DNA of 64,000 nt from Nocardiopsis listeri NBRC 13360 (GTDB taxonomy: Bacteria > Actinomycetota > Actinomycetes > Streptosporangiales > Streptosporangiaceae): assembly GCF_001570765.1 (NCBI RefSeq), contig NZ_BCSH01000011.1:27995-91994 (forward strand). Reading direction: 5' to 3'. The notes below the pieces were generated by a model. It worked only from the letters and a program-made list of their open reading frames with translations, did no database searches and was not told where the DNA came from. Shown piece after piece: positions 56,359 to 64,000 of this stretch (positions are counted from its first letter, which is position 1; each line of letters begins with the position of its first letter). Both the position numbers and the translations under genes were made by a program.

Positions 56359-57330
56359 ATGACCGACGCCATCCGCGCGGAAGGTCTGGTCAAGGAGTTC
56401 AAGGGCACACGCGCCCTGGACGGAGTAGACCTGACCGCCAGGACGGGGGCCGTGCTGGGCGTCCTGGGACCCAATGGATCCGGGAAGACCACGACCGTAC
56501 GCATCCTGTCGACGTTGCTGCGCCCCGACGGCGGGTACGCCACCGTCAGCGGGTTCGACGTGGTGCGCCAACCCCACGAGGTGCGCCGACAGATCGGCCT
56601 GACCGGCCAGTACGCCGCCGTGGACGCCGAGCTGACCGGGACCCAGAACCTGGTGCTCATCGCCCGCCTGCTGGGCTTCGATCGGGCCCAGGCCCGGGCT
56701 CGGTCCGCCGAACTACTGGAGCGCTTCGGGCTCGCCGACGCCGGTGGACGCGCGGCCAAGACCTACTCGGGAGGCATGCGCCGCCGACTGGATCTGGCCG
56801 CGAGCCTGGTCGGCCGCCCGGCGCTGCTGTACCTGGACGAACCGACCACCGGTCTGGACCCGCACAGCCGCAACGGCCTGTGGGCCGTGGTACGTGACCT
56901 GGTGGGTGACGGGGTGACCGTACTGCTCACCACCCAGTACCTGGAAGAGGCCGACCAACTGGCCGACGACATCATGGTGCTGGACCACGGCAAGGTGATC
57001 AGCCAGGGCACCCCCGAGGAGCTCAAGAGCCAGGCCGGCGACCAGGTCCTGGAGCTGCGCACGGTGGACAGCGCTCAGCTGCCCCTGGCCACCAAGATCA
57101 TCGAAGCGGTCACGAGCGCCCCCGTCCACAGCGACGGACTGGTGGCGGGTGTGCCGGTCAACGACGCCTCCGTCCTGCCCGAGGTGGTCCGTCGCCTGGA
57201 CGAACAGGGGGTGGCCGTGGGTGAGCTGTCCCTGCGCAAACCCAGCCTGGACGAGGTGTTCCTGGCCTTGACCGGGCACGCCGCCGAGGCCACGGACGCC
57301 GACAACGACCCCGAGGGAGCCCGCCCGTGA
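56359..57330 (+). CDS. DrrA-type ABC exporter ATPase
   Basis: A 323-residue cytoplasmic ATPase of the daunorubicin-resistance class: Walker A GPNGSGKTT (near 40), TGQYAAVDAELTGTQNL (DrrA-specific after the Q-loop), signature TYSGGMRRRLD, Walker B LYLDEPTTGLD, switch TTQYLEEADQLAD, and the DrrA C-terminal domain ending LSLRKPSLDEVFLALTG. GGAGG six bases upstream supports ATG 56359 over the TTG one codon earlier. With the next gene it forms a drug or metabolite exporter. No biosynthetic genes are adjacent. Confidence 0.93.
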   Translation: MTDAIRAEGLVKEFKGTRALDGVDLTARTGAVLGVLGPNGSGKTTTVRILSTLLRPDGGYATVSGFDVVRQPHEVRRQIGLTGQYAAVDAELTGTQNLVLIARLLGFDRAQARARSAELLERFGLADAGGRAAKTYSGGMRRRLDLAASLVGRPALLYLDEPTTGLDPHSRNGLWAVVRDLVGDGVTVLLTTQYLEEADQLADDIMVLDHGKVISQGTPEELKSQAGDQVLELRTVDSAQLPLATKIIEAVTSAPVHSDGLVAGVPVNDASVLPEVVRRLDEQGVAVGELSLRKPSLDEVFLALTGHAAEATDADNDPEGARP

Positions 57331-58148
57331 GCACCGTGACCACCCGCGCCTCCTCCGGATCCGTACCGCACATCCCACAGCGGATCAGCCCGCTGGTGAC
57401 CGTACAGAACGGGCTCCAACTCACCTGGCGCAGCGTGCTGAAGATCAAGGCCAACCCCGAAGAGGTCTTCGGGCTGATGCTGCAGCCGGTCATGTTCGTG
57501 ACCTTGTTCGTCTTCGTCTTCGGTCAGGCGATGATGGGCGACTGGCAGACCTACCGGGACTTCCTGATGCCCGGAATCATCGCGCAGTCGGTCATCTTCG
57601 CGACCATGGGTACCGGTTTCAGCCTGAGCCAGGACGTGGAGAAGGGCATCTTCGACCGCTTCCGCTCGCTGCCCATCGCCCGTTCGGCGCCGCTGATCGG
57701 CGCGATCCTGGGCGACCTGGTCCGTTACGCCATCACGGTCGTCATGGTGCTGTTGGTCGGACTGGCCATCGGGTTCCGCCCAGAGGGCGGGGTGGTCGGT
57801 GTGCTGGTCGCCGCGGCCCTGATCCTGCTGTTCGCCTTCGCGCTGTGCTGGATGTCGGCCTTCGTGGGGATGCTCGCCCGCACCCCCATGGCCGTGCAGT
57901 CCTTCGCGATGATCCTGTTGTTCCCGCTCACCTTCGGTAGTTCGGCGTTCGTCGCACCCGACGACATGCCGGGCTGGCTCGCACCCATCGCCGCGAACAA
58001 CCCGGTCACCCACGTGGTGGACGCCATGCGCGCACTGATGATCGGTGGTGACGTCGCCGGACCGGTGACCTGGACCCTGGTGTGGTCGGTCATCATCACG
58101 GCGATCTTCTTCCCTCTGGCGGTGTGGGCCTACCGACGCCGCACCTGA
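57327..58148 (+). CDS. DrrB-type ABC exporter permease
   Basis: A 273-residue ABC-2 permease with six transmembrane helices. Family segments are LMLQPVMFVTLFVFVFGQAM, FLMPGIIAQSVIFATMGTG, EKGIFDRFRSLPIARSAPL (the conserved cytoplasmic loop) and the late signature TFGSSAFVAPDDMPGWLAPIAANNPVTHVVDAMRAL. The GTG start overlaps the ATPase stop (GTGA), so both subunits are coupled. Confidence 0.93.
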   Translation: MSTVTTRASSGSVPHIPQRISPLVTVQNGLQLTWRSVLKIKANPEEVFGLMLQPVMFVTLFVFVFGQAMMGDWQTYRDFLMPGIIAQSVIFATMGTGFSLSQDVEKGIFDRFRSLPIARSAPLIGAILGDLVRYAITVVMVLLVGLAIGFRPEGGVVGVLVAAALILLFAFALCWMSAFVGMLARTPMAVQSFAMILLFPLTFGSSAFVAPDDMPGWLAPIAANNPVTHVVDAMRALMIGGDVAGPVTWTLVWSVIITAIFFPLAVWAYRRRT

Positions 58149-58221
58149 GGGCCCACGGTGTCCACCCGAACGTCCCAGGCGGCGCCGGCCCGCCGGGGCG
58201 CTCGGGGCTCGGGGCTCGGGC

Positions 58222-61200
58222 TCAGCGGCGCCGGTCTCCGGCATCGACATCGTCGGGCACGATCTGCTCCAGCCACCGCGCCGTGTTCTCCAGGATCCGC
58301 GCTCTGGGCGTCTCGCGCCCTCGGGTGATCAGCCGCTCCACCTCGGCCTCTCCCAACGTGCGGGCCAGGCGCGAACGCAGGTCCCCGATCCTGGCGGAGG
58401 CGGTGTTGAGGACCCCGCGCAATCCCGCGCTGTACCCCAACAGCTCCGCGGCCCATCGGGGATCGGTGTCCTCGGTCAGTCGGGAGAGGAGCTCCAACGT
58501 GCCCAACCCGGAAATGTCGGACCCGTTGCGGGAGAGCCACCACGCCCGCCCCGCCTCGGCCCAGGCCCGTTCGACGTTCCCCTCGGCCCAGGCGAGTTCG
58601 GCGGACAGGGTGCGCCAGGTGGGTTCGATGTAGACCGGCGCGAACCCGCCCAGACCACGGACCAGGGGTTCTGTACGTTCCAGCAACCGTCGGGCCCCCA
58701 CCAGGTCCCCGGTGGCCTGCATCCAGTGGATCCTGATCATGTGATGGGTGACCCGGTGCTCGTCCTGCGCCGTTTCGGCTTGGATCCTTTCGAGTTCGAG
58801 GGCGGCGCCGTCCGTGTCGCCGAGTTCGACCAGGACCTGGGCCATGAGGGTGCGAAAGAGACCACCGAGCCCGTCCAGCCCGGAACCCTCGGCCAGGTCG
58901 ATGCCCTCCTGGAGCAATGCACGGGAGCGTCGCAGGTCGGTGGCCATCGTCGCGTCCACGAGCTGGGCCAGGGCGTTGCACTGTCCCCACACGTCCCCGC
59001 ACTCGCGCATCGTCGACAGGGCGATCTCCGCCCGCGCACGAGAGAGGGCGGCGTCACCGAAGATCGCGTCGAGCATCGACAGCGACAGGTACACCATCGC
59101 CCGGGTCCAGGGGTCCTCCTGCCCTTGGAGAGCCATCTCCGCCCGCGCACGAGCGGGGCCGTCGGGGTCACCCTCGGTCATCGCCCGGTAGACCAGGCAG
59201 GAGATGAGCACCGGATGCCGCTCGACCCTCGTCCCACCGGCCTCGCACACCTCCTCCACCCGGGCCAGGCGTTCCAGCAGGACCGCGCGCCCCGAGGTCA
59301 TCTCTCCCGCCTTGTGGAACAGACAACCGGCGTAGGCGACTTCCCGCCCCGGCGGCACCTTCTCCCCCACCAGCTCCAGTACCTGTTCGGACCAGCGGTG
59401 GACCTGCCGCCAGGCCCCGTCCAGTGTCCAGTACCACTGGGTGAGCTCCACCAGGTCCAGGGCCAGTTCGGCGTCACCGCTCTCCAACGCCCAGTGGAAG
59501 GCGGTGGTGCAGTCGTCCACCTCGCTCCGGAGCCGCTCCAACCAGACGGTCTGTTCGGGTCCGCGCAAGCCGGGGTCGGCCCGCCGCCACAGTTCCAACA
59601 CGTGCAGGGCGTGGGCGTCGCGGACCCGCGTCTCCTCCCCTGACTCGACCAGGCGCTCCCACCCGTAGGCCCGGACCGTTTCCAGCTGCCGGTAGGCGGG
59701 CGGCGCGTCGTCGTCGGCGCGCCTCTCCGCGATCACGAGGGACTTGTCCACCAGCGCGAACAGAACCGTCCACACGTCCTGTCCGGCGAGCCGGCCCGGT
59801 TCCCCGTCGGGGTCGGCCACCACCCGTTCGACCGCTTCCAGGGTGGCGCCGCCGGGGAAGACGGCGAGCCTGCGCAGCAGTCGACGTTCGGCCTCGTCCA
59901 GCAGCTCCCAGCTCCAGTCGACCACCGCCCGCAGGGTGCGGTGACGGGGCAGCGCGGCCCTACTGCCGTTGGTGAGCAAACGGAACCGGTCGGTGAGGCG
60001 TTCGGCGAGCTGCCCGGGGCCCATCACCCGAAGGCGGGCGGCGGCCAGTTCCAGGGCCAGCGGCATACCGTCCAGTTCACGGGTGATGCGTACGACGTGG
60101 TCGACGTTGGCGGAAGTGAGACCGAACCCCGGGTGTGCCGCCCGCGCGCGGGCGACGAACAGCTCCACCGCCGAGCAGTTCAGGGCACCGTCGACGTCGG
60201 CCCCCTCCGGTGGCAGATCGAGCGAGGGGACCGGAAGGAGGGCCTCACCCGGCAGGCCGAGCGGCTCCCGAGAGGTGGCCAGCACTCGCAGACCCGGGCA
60301 TCGGGCCAGGAGGGTCCGGACGAACCGTGCGGCTTCCTCGATCAGGTGCTCACAGTTGTCCAGCACCACCAGGCAGCGACGTTCGCCCAGGCGTGCGGCG
60401 ATCCGGTCCGTCTGCGTCACCTGCGAGGACCCGGTGCGCGCCGTGATCACGTTGAGTTCGCGCAGTTCGAGGGCGGCGGCGACGGCCTCGGGCAGTTCCC
60501 GCCCCTGTCGTACCGGTGCGAGTTCGACCCACCACACGCCTTCGCCCACCAGAGAGGGTGACCGTTCGACCAGGGTCGCGGCGGCCTCGGTGGCCAGGCG
60601 GGTCTTGCCCGCGCCTCCGGGACCGGTGAGGGTGACCACGCGGGTGGTGGTGAGCCGGTCGACGGCCGCCTCGACCTCGGTCTCGCGCGCGACGAACTCG
60701 GTCAGGTGGTGGGGCAGCCGGAGCGGTGGCGGCGGCCCGGTTCCCGGTTCGTCACCTGCGGGCTCGAATTCGCCCGACCGCGTTCTCTCGCCCGATCCCG
60801 TGATCGAGGATCCGAGGGCACCGTGAGGAAGGGCCCCTTCGGGACGAGGCGGGGTCGCTTCTCCGCGCAGCAGGTCGAGGTGCACCTGCCGCAGACGGGA
60901 CGAGGGGTCCAACCCCAGTTCGTCTGCCAACCGCGTCCGAAAGGTCTCGTAGCAGGCGAGGGCGTCGGCGGTGCGTCCGCTCCCGGCCAGGGCGCGCATG
61001 AGCAGTTCGACGGGGCGTTCACGGTGCGGGTCCCCCGACGCCAACGCCTCGGCCCGGGGCAGGGCCTCCGTCGCCCGGCCGAGGGCGACCCGGACCTCCA
61101 GAAGGTCCTCGACCGCCGTGCGGTGGGACTCCCCGAGGCGCAGGGCGACCTCTTGCGCCAGACCATGAGAGGTGAGGTCGGGCAGGGCGGGTCCGCGCCA

Positions 61201-61590
61201 CAGCTCCAGGGCCCCGGCCAAGGAGAGTTCGGCCTGTTCGAATCGACCGGCCCTCAGGTCGGCCCGGCCTCGCCCGGCCAGATCCTCGAAGACGTGCAGG
61301 TCCACCTGTTCGGGGGTGACGTCCAACCGGTATCCGCCGCCGTCACCGAGCAGGCCGATCCCCTCGCCCAGAGCACGGCGCAGACGTGAGGCCAGGGCCT
61401 GCAGGGCGTTGGCCGCCGCGTTGGGGACGGCCTCGCCCCAAATGTCGTCGGTGAGTTCCTCCACGGCCGATGAGCGCCCTGGCCGGAGCAGGAGCAGCAC
61501 CAGCAGGGTACGCAGGCGGGCGCCGCCCACGGCGACGGATTCGCCCGAGGGGTCGAGCACCTGAAGGGGACCGAGAATGGAGAACCACAC
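58222..61590 (-). CDS. AfsR/SARP-type regulator with NTPase and TPR domains
   Basis: A 1122-residue transcriptional regulator. Residues 1-90 form an OmpR-like winged helix (VWFSILGPLQVLD, ELTDDIWGEAVPNAAANAL). Residues 95-245 form the BTAD domain (DLHVFEDLAGRGRADL, DELGLDPSSRLRQVHLDLL). An STAND/NB-ARC NTPase follows from about 310, with Walker A GPGGAGKTRLA and Walker B RCLVVLDNCEHL. The rest is helical repeat sequence (TPR-like). No C-terminal LuxR helix is seen. Such proteins activate secondary-metabolite or stress genes. The GTG at 61590 begins the conserved winged helix. It converges on the DrrAB-type exporter, a possible target. Confidence 0.9.
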   Translation of the reverse strand: MWFSILGPLQVLDPSGESVAVGGARLRTLLVLLLLRPGRSSAVEELTDDIWGEAVPNAAANALQALASRLRRALGEGIGLLGDGGGYRLDVTPEQVDLHVFEDLAGRGRADLRAGRFEQAELSLAGALELWRGPALPDLTSHGLAQEVALRLGESHRTAVEDLLEVRVALGRATEALPRAEALASGDPHRERPVELLMRALAGSGRTADALACYETFRTRLADELGLDPSSRLRQVHLDLLRGEATPPRPEGALPHGALGSSITGSGERTRSGEFEPAGDEPGTGPPPPLRLPHHLTEFVARETEVEAAVDRLTTTRVVTLTGPGGAGKTRLATEAAATLVERSPSLVGEGVWWVELAPVRQGRELPEAVAAALELRELNVITARTGSSQVTQTDRIAARLGERRCLVVLDNCEHLIEEAARFVRTLLARCPGLRVLATSREPLGLPGEALLPVPSLDLPPEGADVDGALNCSAVELFVARARAAHPGFGLTSANVDHVVRITRELDGMPLALELAAARLRVMGPGQLAERLTDRFRLLTNGSRAALPRHRTLRAVVDWSWELLDEAERRLLRRLAVFPGGATLEAVERVVADPDGEPGRLAGQDVWTVLFALVDKSLVIAERRADDDAPPAYRQLETVRAYGWERLVESGEETRVRDAHALHVLELWRRADPGLRGPEQTVWLERLRSEVDDCTTAFHWALESGDAELALDLVELTQWYWTLDGAWRQVHRWSEQVLELVGEKVPPGREVAYAGCLFHKAGEMTSGRAVLLERLARVEEVCEAGGTRVERHPVLISCLVYRAMTEGDPDGPARARAEMALQGQEDPWTRAMVYLSLSMLDAIFGDAALSRARAEIALSTMRECGDVWGQCNALAQLVDATMATDLRRSRALLQEGIDLAEGSGLDGLGGLFRTLMAQVLVELGDTDGAALELERIQAETAQDEHRVTHHMIRIHWMQATGDLVGARRLLERTEPLVRGLGGFAPVYIEPTWRTLSAELAWAEGNVERAWAEAGRAWWLSRNGSDISGLGTLELLSRLTEDTDPRWAAELLGYSAGLRGVLNTASARIGDLRSRLARTLGEAEVERLITRGRETPRARILENTARWLEQIVPDDVDAGDRRR

Positions 61591-61850
61591 GACTTCATGA
61601 TGGCCGATCCCCCCGACCCCACGCCTTCGGTTGTCCACAGGCCCACCGGCCATGGGGCTCCCGGCCGTGGTCCCACCGACCGACCCTGCGCCCGCTCCCG
61701 GGAGTCACCGGGGCCCGCCGGACCACAGTAGGGTTCGCTCAGGACCGTGTGACGGCGCCGGAGACGGCCCTCGCGCGCACGGTTCCACCGCGACGGGTAC
61801 CGGGGCCTACCTCCCGTGTGCCGGGTCCGGTGCACAGCGAGTCTCGCCTT

Positions 61851-62477
61851 ATGGCCCGAAAGTCCAGCAGGAGCCCCATTTTGTTCCCGGTCTTGCCTTT
61901 CACCCGGACCGTCGCCGAACGCGGCGTTCCCCGCACCCGTCCCGATGCCCGTGCGGGTGCCGTCGTAGCGGGGGCCGCCCTGCTCGCGTCGACCGGTTGT
62001 GGTGTGCTCAACACGGAACTGAGCGGCGAGATGCCCACCGACATCAACGTGATCAGTCCGATGATGCAGGAGGGGCAGCCTCTGCCGACCAGTTACACCT
62101 GCGAAGCCGATGGTGAGTCGGTCTCCCCACCGTTGAGCTGGTCGGGTCTGCCCGACGACGTGGGTTCGATCGCGCTGGTGGTCGACGACCCGGAGGCGGC
62201 CTTCGTGTTCTGGGTCGTCACCGACCTGGACCCGCAACTGGTGGAGCTTCGGCAGAACACCGTTCCGGCCGACGCCAAGATCGGTCAGAACAGCTCGGGA
62301 GAGGCCGCCTACGGGGCGCCCTGTCCCGAGGAGGACGACACGCATTCCTACCGGTTCACGGTGTACGCGCTCAACGAACCCCTCGATCTGCCCGAGGGCG
62401 CGGCACTGGACCTGACACTCGAGAACATCGCCGCGCAGGCCGTGGCCAGGGGCTCTCTCATCACCAACAGCGGGTGA
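61851..62477 (+). CDS. YbhB/YbcL (PEBP) family lipoprotein
   Basis: A 208-residue exported protein. A basic N-terminus and hydrophobic stretch end at LASTGCGVLN, a plausible lipoprotein cleavage site although position -3 is Ser. The mature part has the PEBP fold: YTCEADGESVSPPLSWSGLP, IALVVDDPEAAFVFWVVTDLDP (the DPD-type ligand pocket), GEAAYGAPCPEEDDTHSYRFTVYALNEPL. The binding partner is unknown; bacterial members bind small anions. Divergent from the AfsR-like gene with 260 bp between the starts. Confidence 0.88.
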   Translation: MARKSSRSPILFPVLPFTRTVAERGVPRTRPDARAGAVVAGAALLASTGCGVLNTELSGEMPTDINVISPMMQEGQPLPTSYTCEADGESVSPPLSWSGLPDDVGSIALVVDDPEAAFVFWVVTDLDPQLVELRQNTVPADAKIGQNSSGEAAYGAPCPEEDDTHSYRFTVYALNEPLDLPEGAALDLTLENIAAQAVARGSLITNSG

Positions 62478-62501
62478 AATAGCTCATAACGGCTGTTTCA
62501 C
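62474..62501 (+). terminator. Terminator overlapping the PEBP stop codon
   Basis: GTGAAATAGC (62474-62483) pairs with GCTGTTTCAC (62492-62501) with one G-U pair. It includes the TGA stop. From here to 62823 I see no gene; the region must contain the promoter of the last gene. Confidence 0.6.
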
Positions 62502-62823
62502 ACTCGGTTCCGCCTTCCCACCAGGGGTCCGGGAACGAACCGAGGAAGCTCCCGTTGCCCTCTGCACACAGCGCACGACAGCACATACAGTAGGACTGTG
62601 TCCCTCGCCCCTTTTCAGATGACCGATTTCCGCCCACCCGCCGCGCGGTATCCCGGTTCGAGACCGCAGCGGGGCTTCGGCGCCCACTTCGCGAAGACGG
62701 AGTGGGGCCGCGACCCCGCGGTCGGCCGGGACCAGTGCGCCACCCTCCCCCGGCCGGTCCTCATCCGACCGACACCCGGTGCGCCTCGGGCGCGGCAGAC
62801 CTCCCCAAGGTAGTGCGTACACC

Positions 62824-64000
62824 ATGACCGTCACCATCATCATCATCGCCGTCATCGTCGTGCTCGCCGTGCTGGTGCTCCTCCTACTGGGGATGCGGGC
62901 GCTCAGCCTCGGTTCGAACGACGACTATGACGACGACGTCCAAGACGATCACGACGACCGGCCCGCCCGAGGCCGGGGGCGAGGGCGGGCCGACCTCGAC
63001 GGCGATGACGAGGGGGACCGTGGCCGCCGGTCGAACAGGCCGGAGCGACGGTCCAAGGGACGGCGACAGCGCGAGGTCGACTGGGAGGACGAGTCCGACG
63101 GACTCTCCGACAACGACTTCTGGTCGAGTCTGAACGACGAGGGGCCCGCGCAGACGAGTGCCCGGGACCGGGACGACGCCTACGACGCGCGGGACGACGA
63201 CGGTTACGAGGACTACGACGAGGCACCCGTGCGCGGTGGCCACCTGGACCAGGGTCCGCCCACGATGGTCGACGCTCCGGTCGAGGACCGGGCCCCACGT
63301 GGAAGCGCCTCGGACCTGGCCATGCTGGCCGGCCTCGGACACAGTGAACCCCCGGGTGCCCCGCCGCCCCAGCACCCCGAACCACCACGCCCGGAGCCGC
63401 GGCACCGTCCCGCCGCCCTGGATTCGGGGCCCACTCCGTCTGCGCTTCCGCCCACGCAGGGGTTGCCCCCGTCGCAGCCGCCCACACCCATCGATTCCGG
63501 GGTTCGCGCCGACGACCCGCTGGGCACGGGTTGGACCCCACCACCGCCTTCGACTGGTGACCCCTTCGAGGGACGTGAACCCCTCACCCCGTACGAACGG
63601 CTCGGGTTGAACGAGGGGAACGACGCTCCCGACTCCTACGGTTCGGACCGCACCCCCCTGGAGACCGGGTCGGTTTCCTCCGACCCGCTCGACCCGGGTT
63701 TCCGGCCGAACCCCGGCGAAGACTTCAGGTCGCCGATCTGGTCCAGCTTGGACACCGGTGCCCACCAGCGCTCTGACCTGAACGGCTACGGCACGCCCGG
63801 TGCGCCGGGTGGTACCGGTCTCGGTGGCCCCTCGGGCGCCATGCCCGCGCCCGGTCAGCCCATGGGCGGCCCGAGCGTGCCCGGCCACCCGGCCCCCGGG
63901 CCGAATTCGGGACCACTGACCGGCGGTTACCCGTCCGGGGCGTTCCAGGGCGGGTCCTACGATCCCGGCCTCGCCGACACCGACTCCTTCGGCCGGCCGG
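62824..64000 (+). CDS. Acidic/proline-rich single-pass membrane protein, 5' part
   Basis: An open frame of 392 codons that runs off the window edge. It starts MTVTIIIIAVIVVLAVLVLL, an N-terminal membrane helix with no cleavage site. A charged Asp/Arg-rich segment follows (NDDYDDDVQDDHDDRP), then WEDESDGLSDNDFWSSL, then a Pro/Gly-rich low-complexity region with short FWSSL/IWSSL-like and DPL motifs. No family is recognised. The frame is uninterrupted and GC3-rich, so it is a real gene. The N-in or N-out topology is unknown. Confidence 0.75.
   Translation, partial: MTVTIIIIAVIVVLAVLVLLLLGMRALSLGSNDDYDDDVQDDHDDRPARGRGRGRADLDGDDEGDRGRRSNRPERRSKGRRQREVDWEDESDGLSDNDFWSSLNDEGPAQTSARDRDDAYDARDDDGYEDYDEAPVRGGHLDQGPPTMVDAPVEDRAPRGSASDLAMLAGLGHSEPPGAPPPQHPEPPRPEPRHRPAALDSGPTPSALPPTQGLPPSQPPTPIDSGVRADDPLGTGWTPPPPSTGDPFEGREPLTPYERLGLNEGNDAPDSYGSDRTPLETGSVSSDPLDPGFRPNPGEDFRSPIWSSLDTGAHQRSDLNGYGTPGAPGGTGLGGPSGAMPAPGQPMGGPSVPGHPAPGPNSGPLTGGYPSGAFQGGSYDPGLADTDSFGRP

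Noticed and set aside
58199..58221. Short GCTCGGG direct repeats between DrrB and the AfsR-like gene
   Set aside because: Three 7-bp units in GC-rich sequence next to two stops; could be chance or slippage, and no clean terminator stem is formed.

Overview
The window is high-GC DNA from a filamentous actinomycete, most likely a member of the Nocardiopsaceae (Nocardiopsis or a close relative). That placement is inferred from the dense GC-rich coding sequence, many GTG/TTG starts, a full set of actinobacterial signature genes (sepH, DUF3710, DUF4193, DUF4235, DUF3159, ceoB/ceoC, a Cys-tailed ferrochelatase) and the synteny. No tRNA, rRNA, intact insertion sequence or CRISPR array was seen.

1-14.1 kb: the N-terminus of a StyA-type flavin monooxygenase. 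Then a xylose-type ABC importer (xylF-xylG-xylH) with a ROK repressor gene upstream of it on the same strand. Then a small P-loop kinase. Last is a four-gene same-strand cluster: two exported multi-domain membrane proteins that share a cytoplasmic Cys motif, followed by two paralogous Ser/Thr kinases that share an unrecognised C-terminal membrane-anchored region. It looks like a self-contained envelope-sensing and phosphorylation system.

14.3-23.9 kb: aconitase (acnA) with a strong terminator and, far upstream, two operator-like palindromes laid over a plausible promoter. Next come an F420-type (LLM) oxidoreductase, a sigma factor / zinc anti-sigma / ABC ATPase / permease operon joined by ATGA-type overlaps, a possible leader-peptide attenuator, an EamA exporter and a DUF427 protein.

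24-44 kb: an exported M64 metallopeptidase, then a block whose gene order resembles the sigA-linked region of mycobacteria (TRAM RNA methyltransferase, ceoB-ceoC, DUF3159, DUF3710, dut, DUF4193, suhB-type phosphatase). Here the block is interrupted by a serpin / phosphotransferase / hydrolase / PIG-L deacetylase group, by valS plus DUF4235, and by a CutRS-like two-component system with a structured, terminator-bearing leader.

44-64 kb: an S9 peptidase, a GntR regulator divergent from a PrpB-type lyase, ferrochelatase, a sugar-lactone oxidase, an acidic/proline-rich membrane protein, the cell-division gene sepH, two bacterial-PH-domain membrane proteins, a DrrAB-type exporter, a large AfsR/SARP-type regulator, a PEBP lipoprotein and the start of another acidic/proline-rich membrane protein that runs off the end.

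Many convergent gene pairs are separated by long GC-rich hairpins. Two palindromes stand out from these: a 64-bp near-perfect inverted repeat at 29411-29474 and a perfect 36-bp palindrome inside a coding sequence at 33091-33126.
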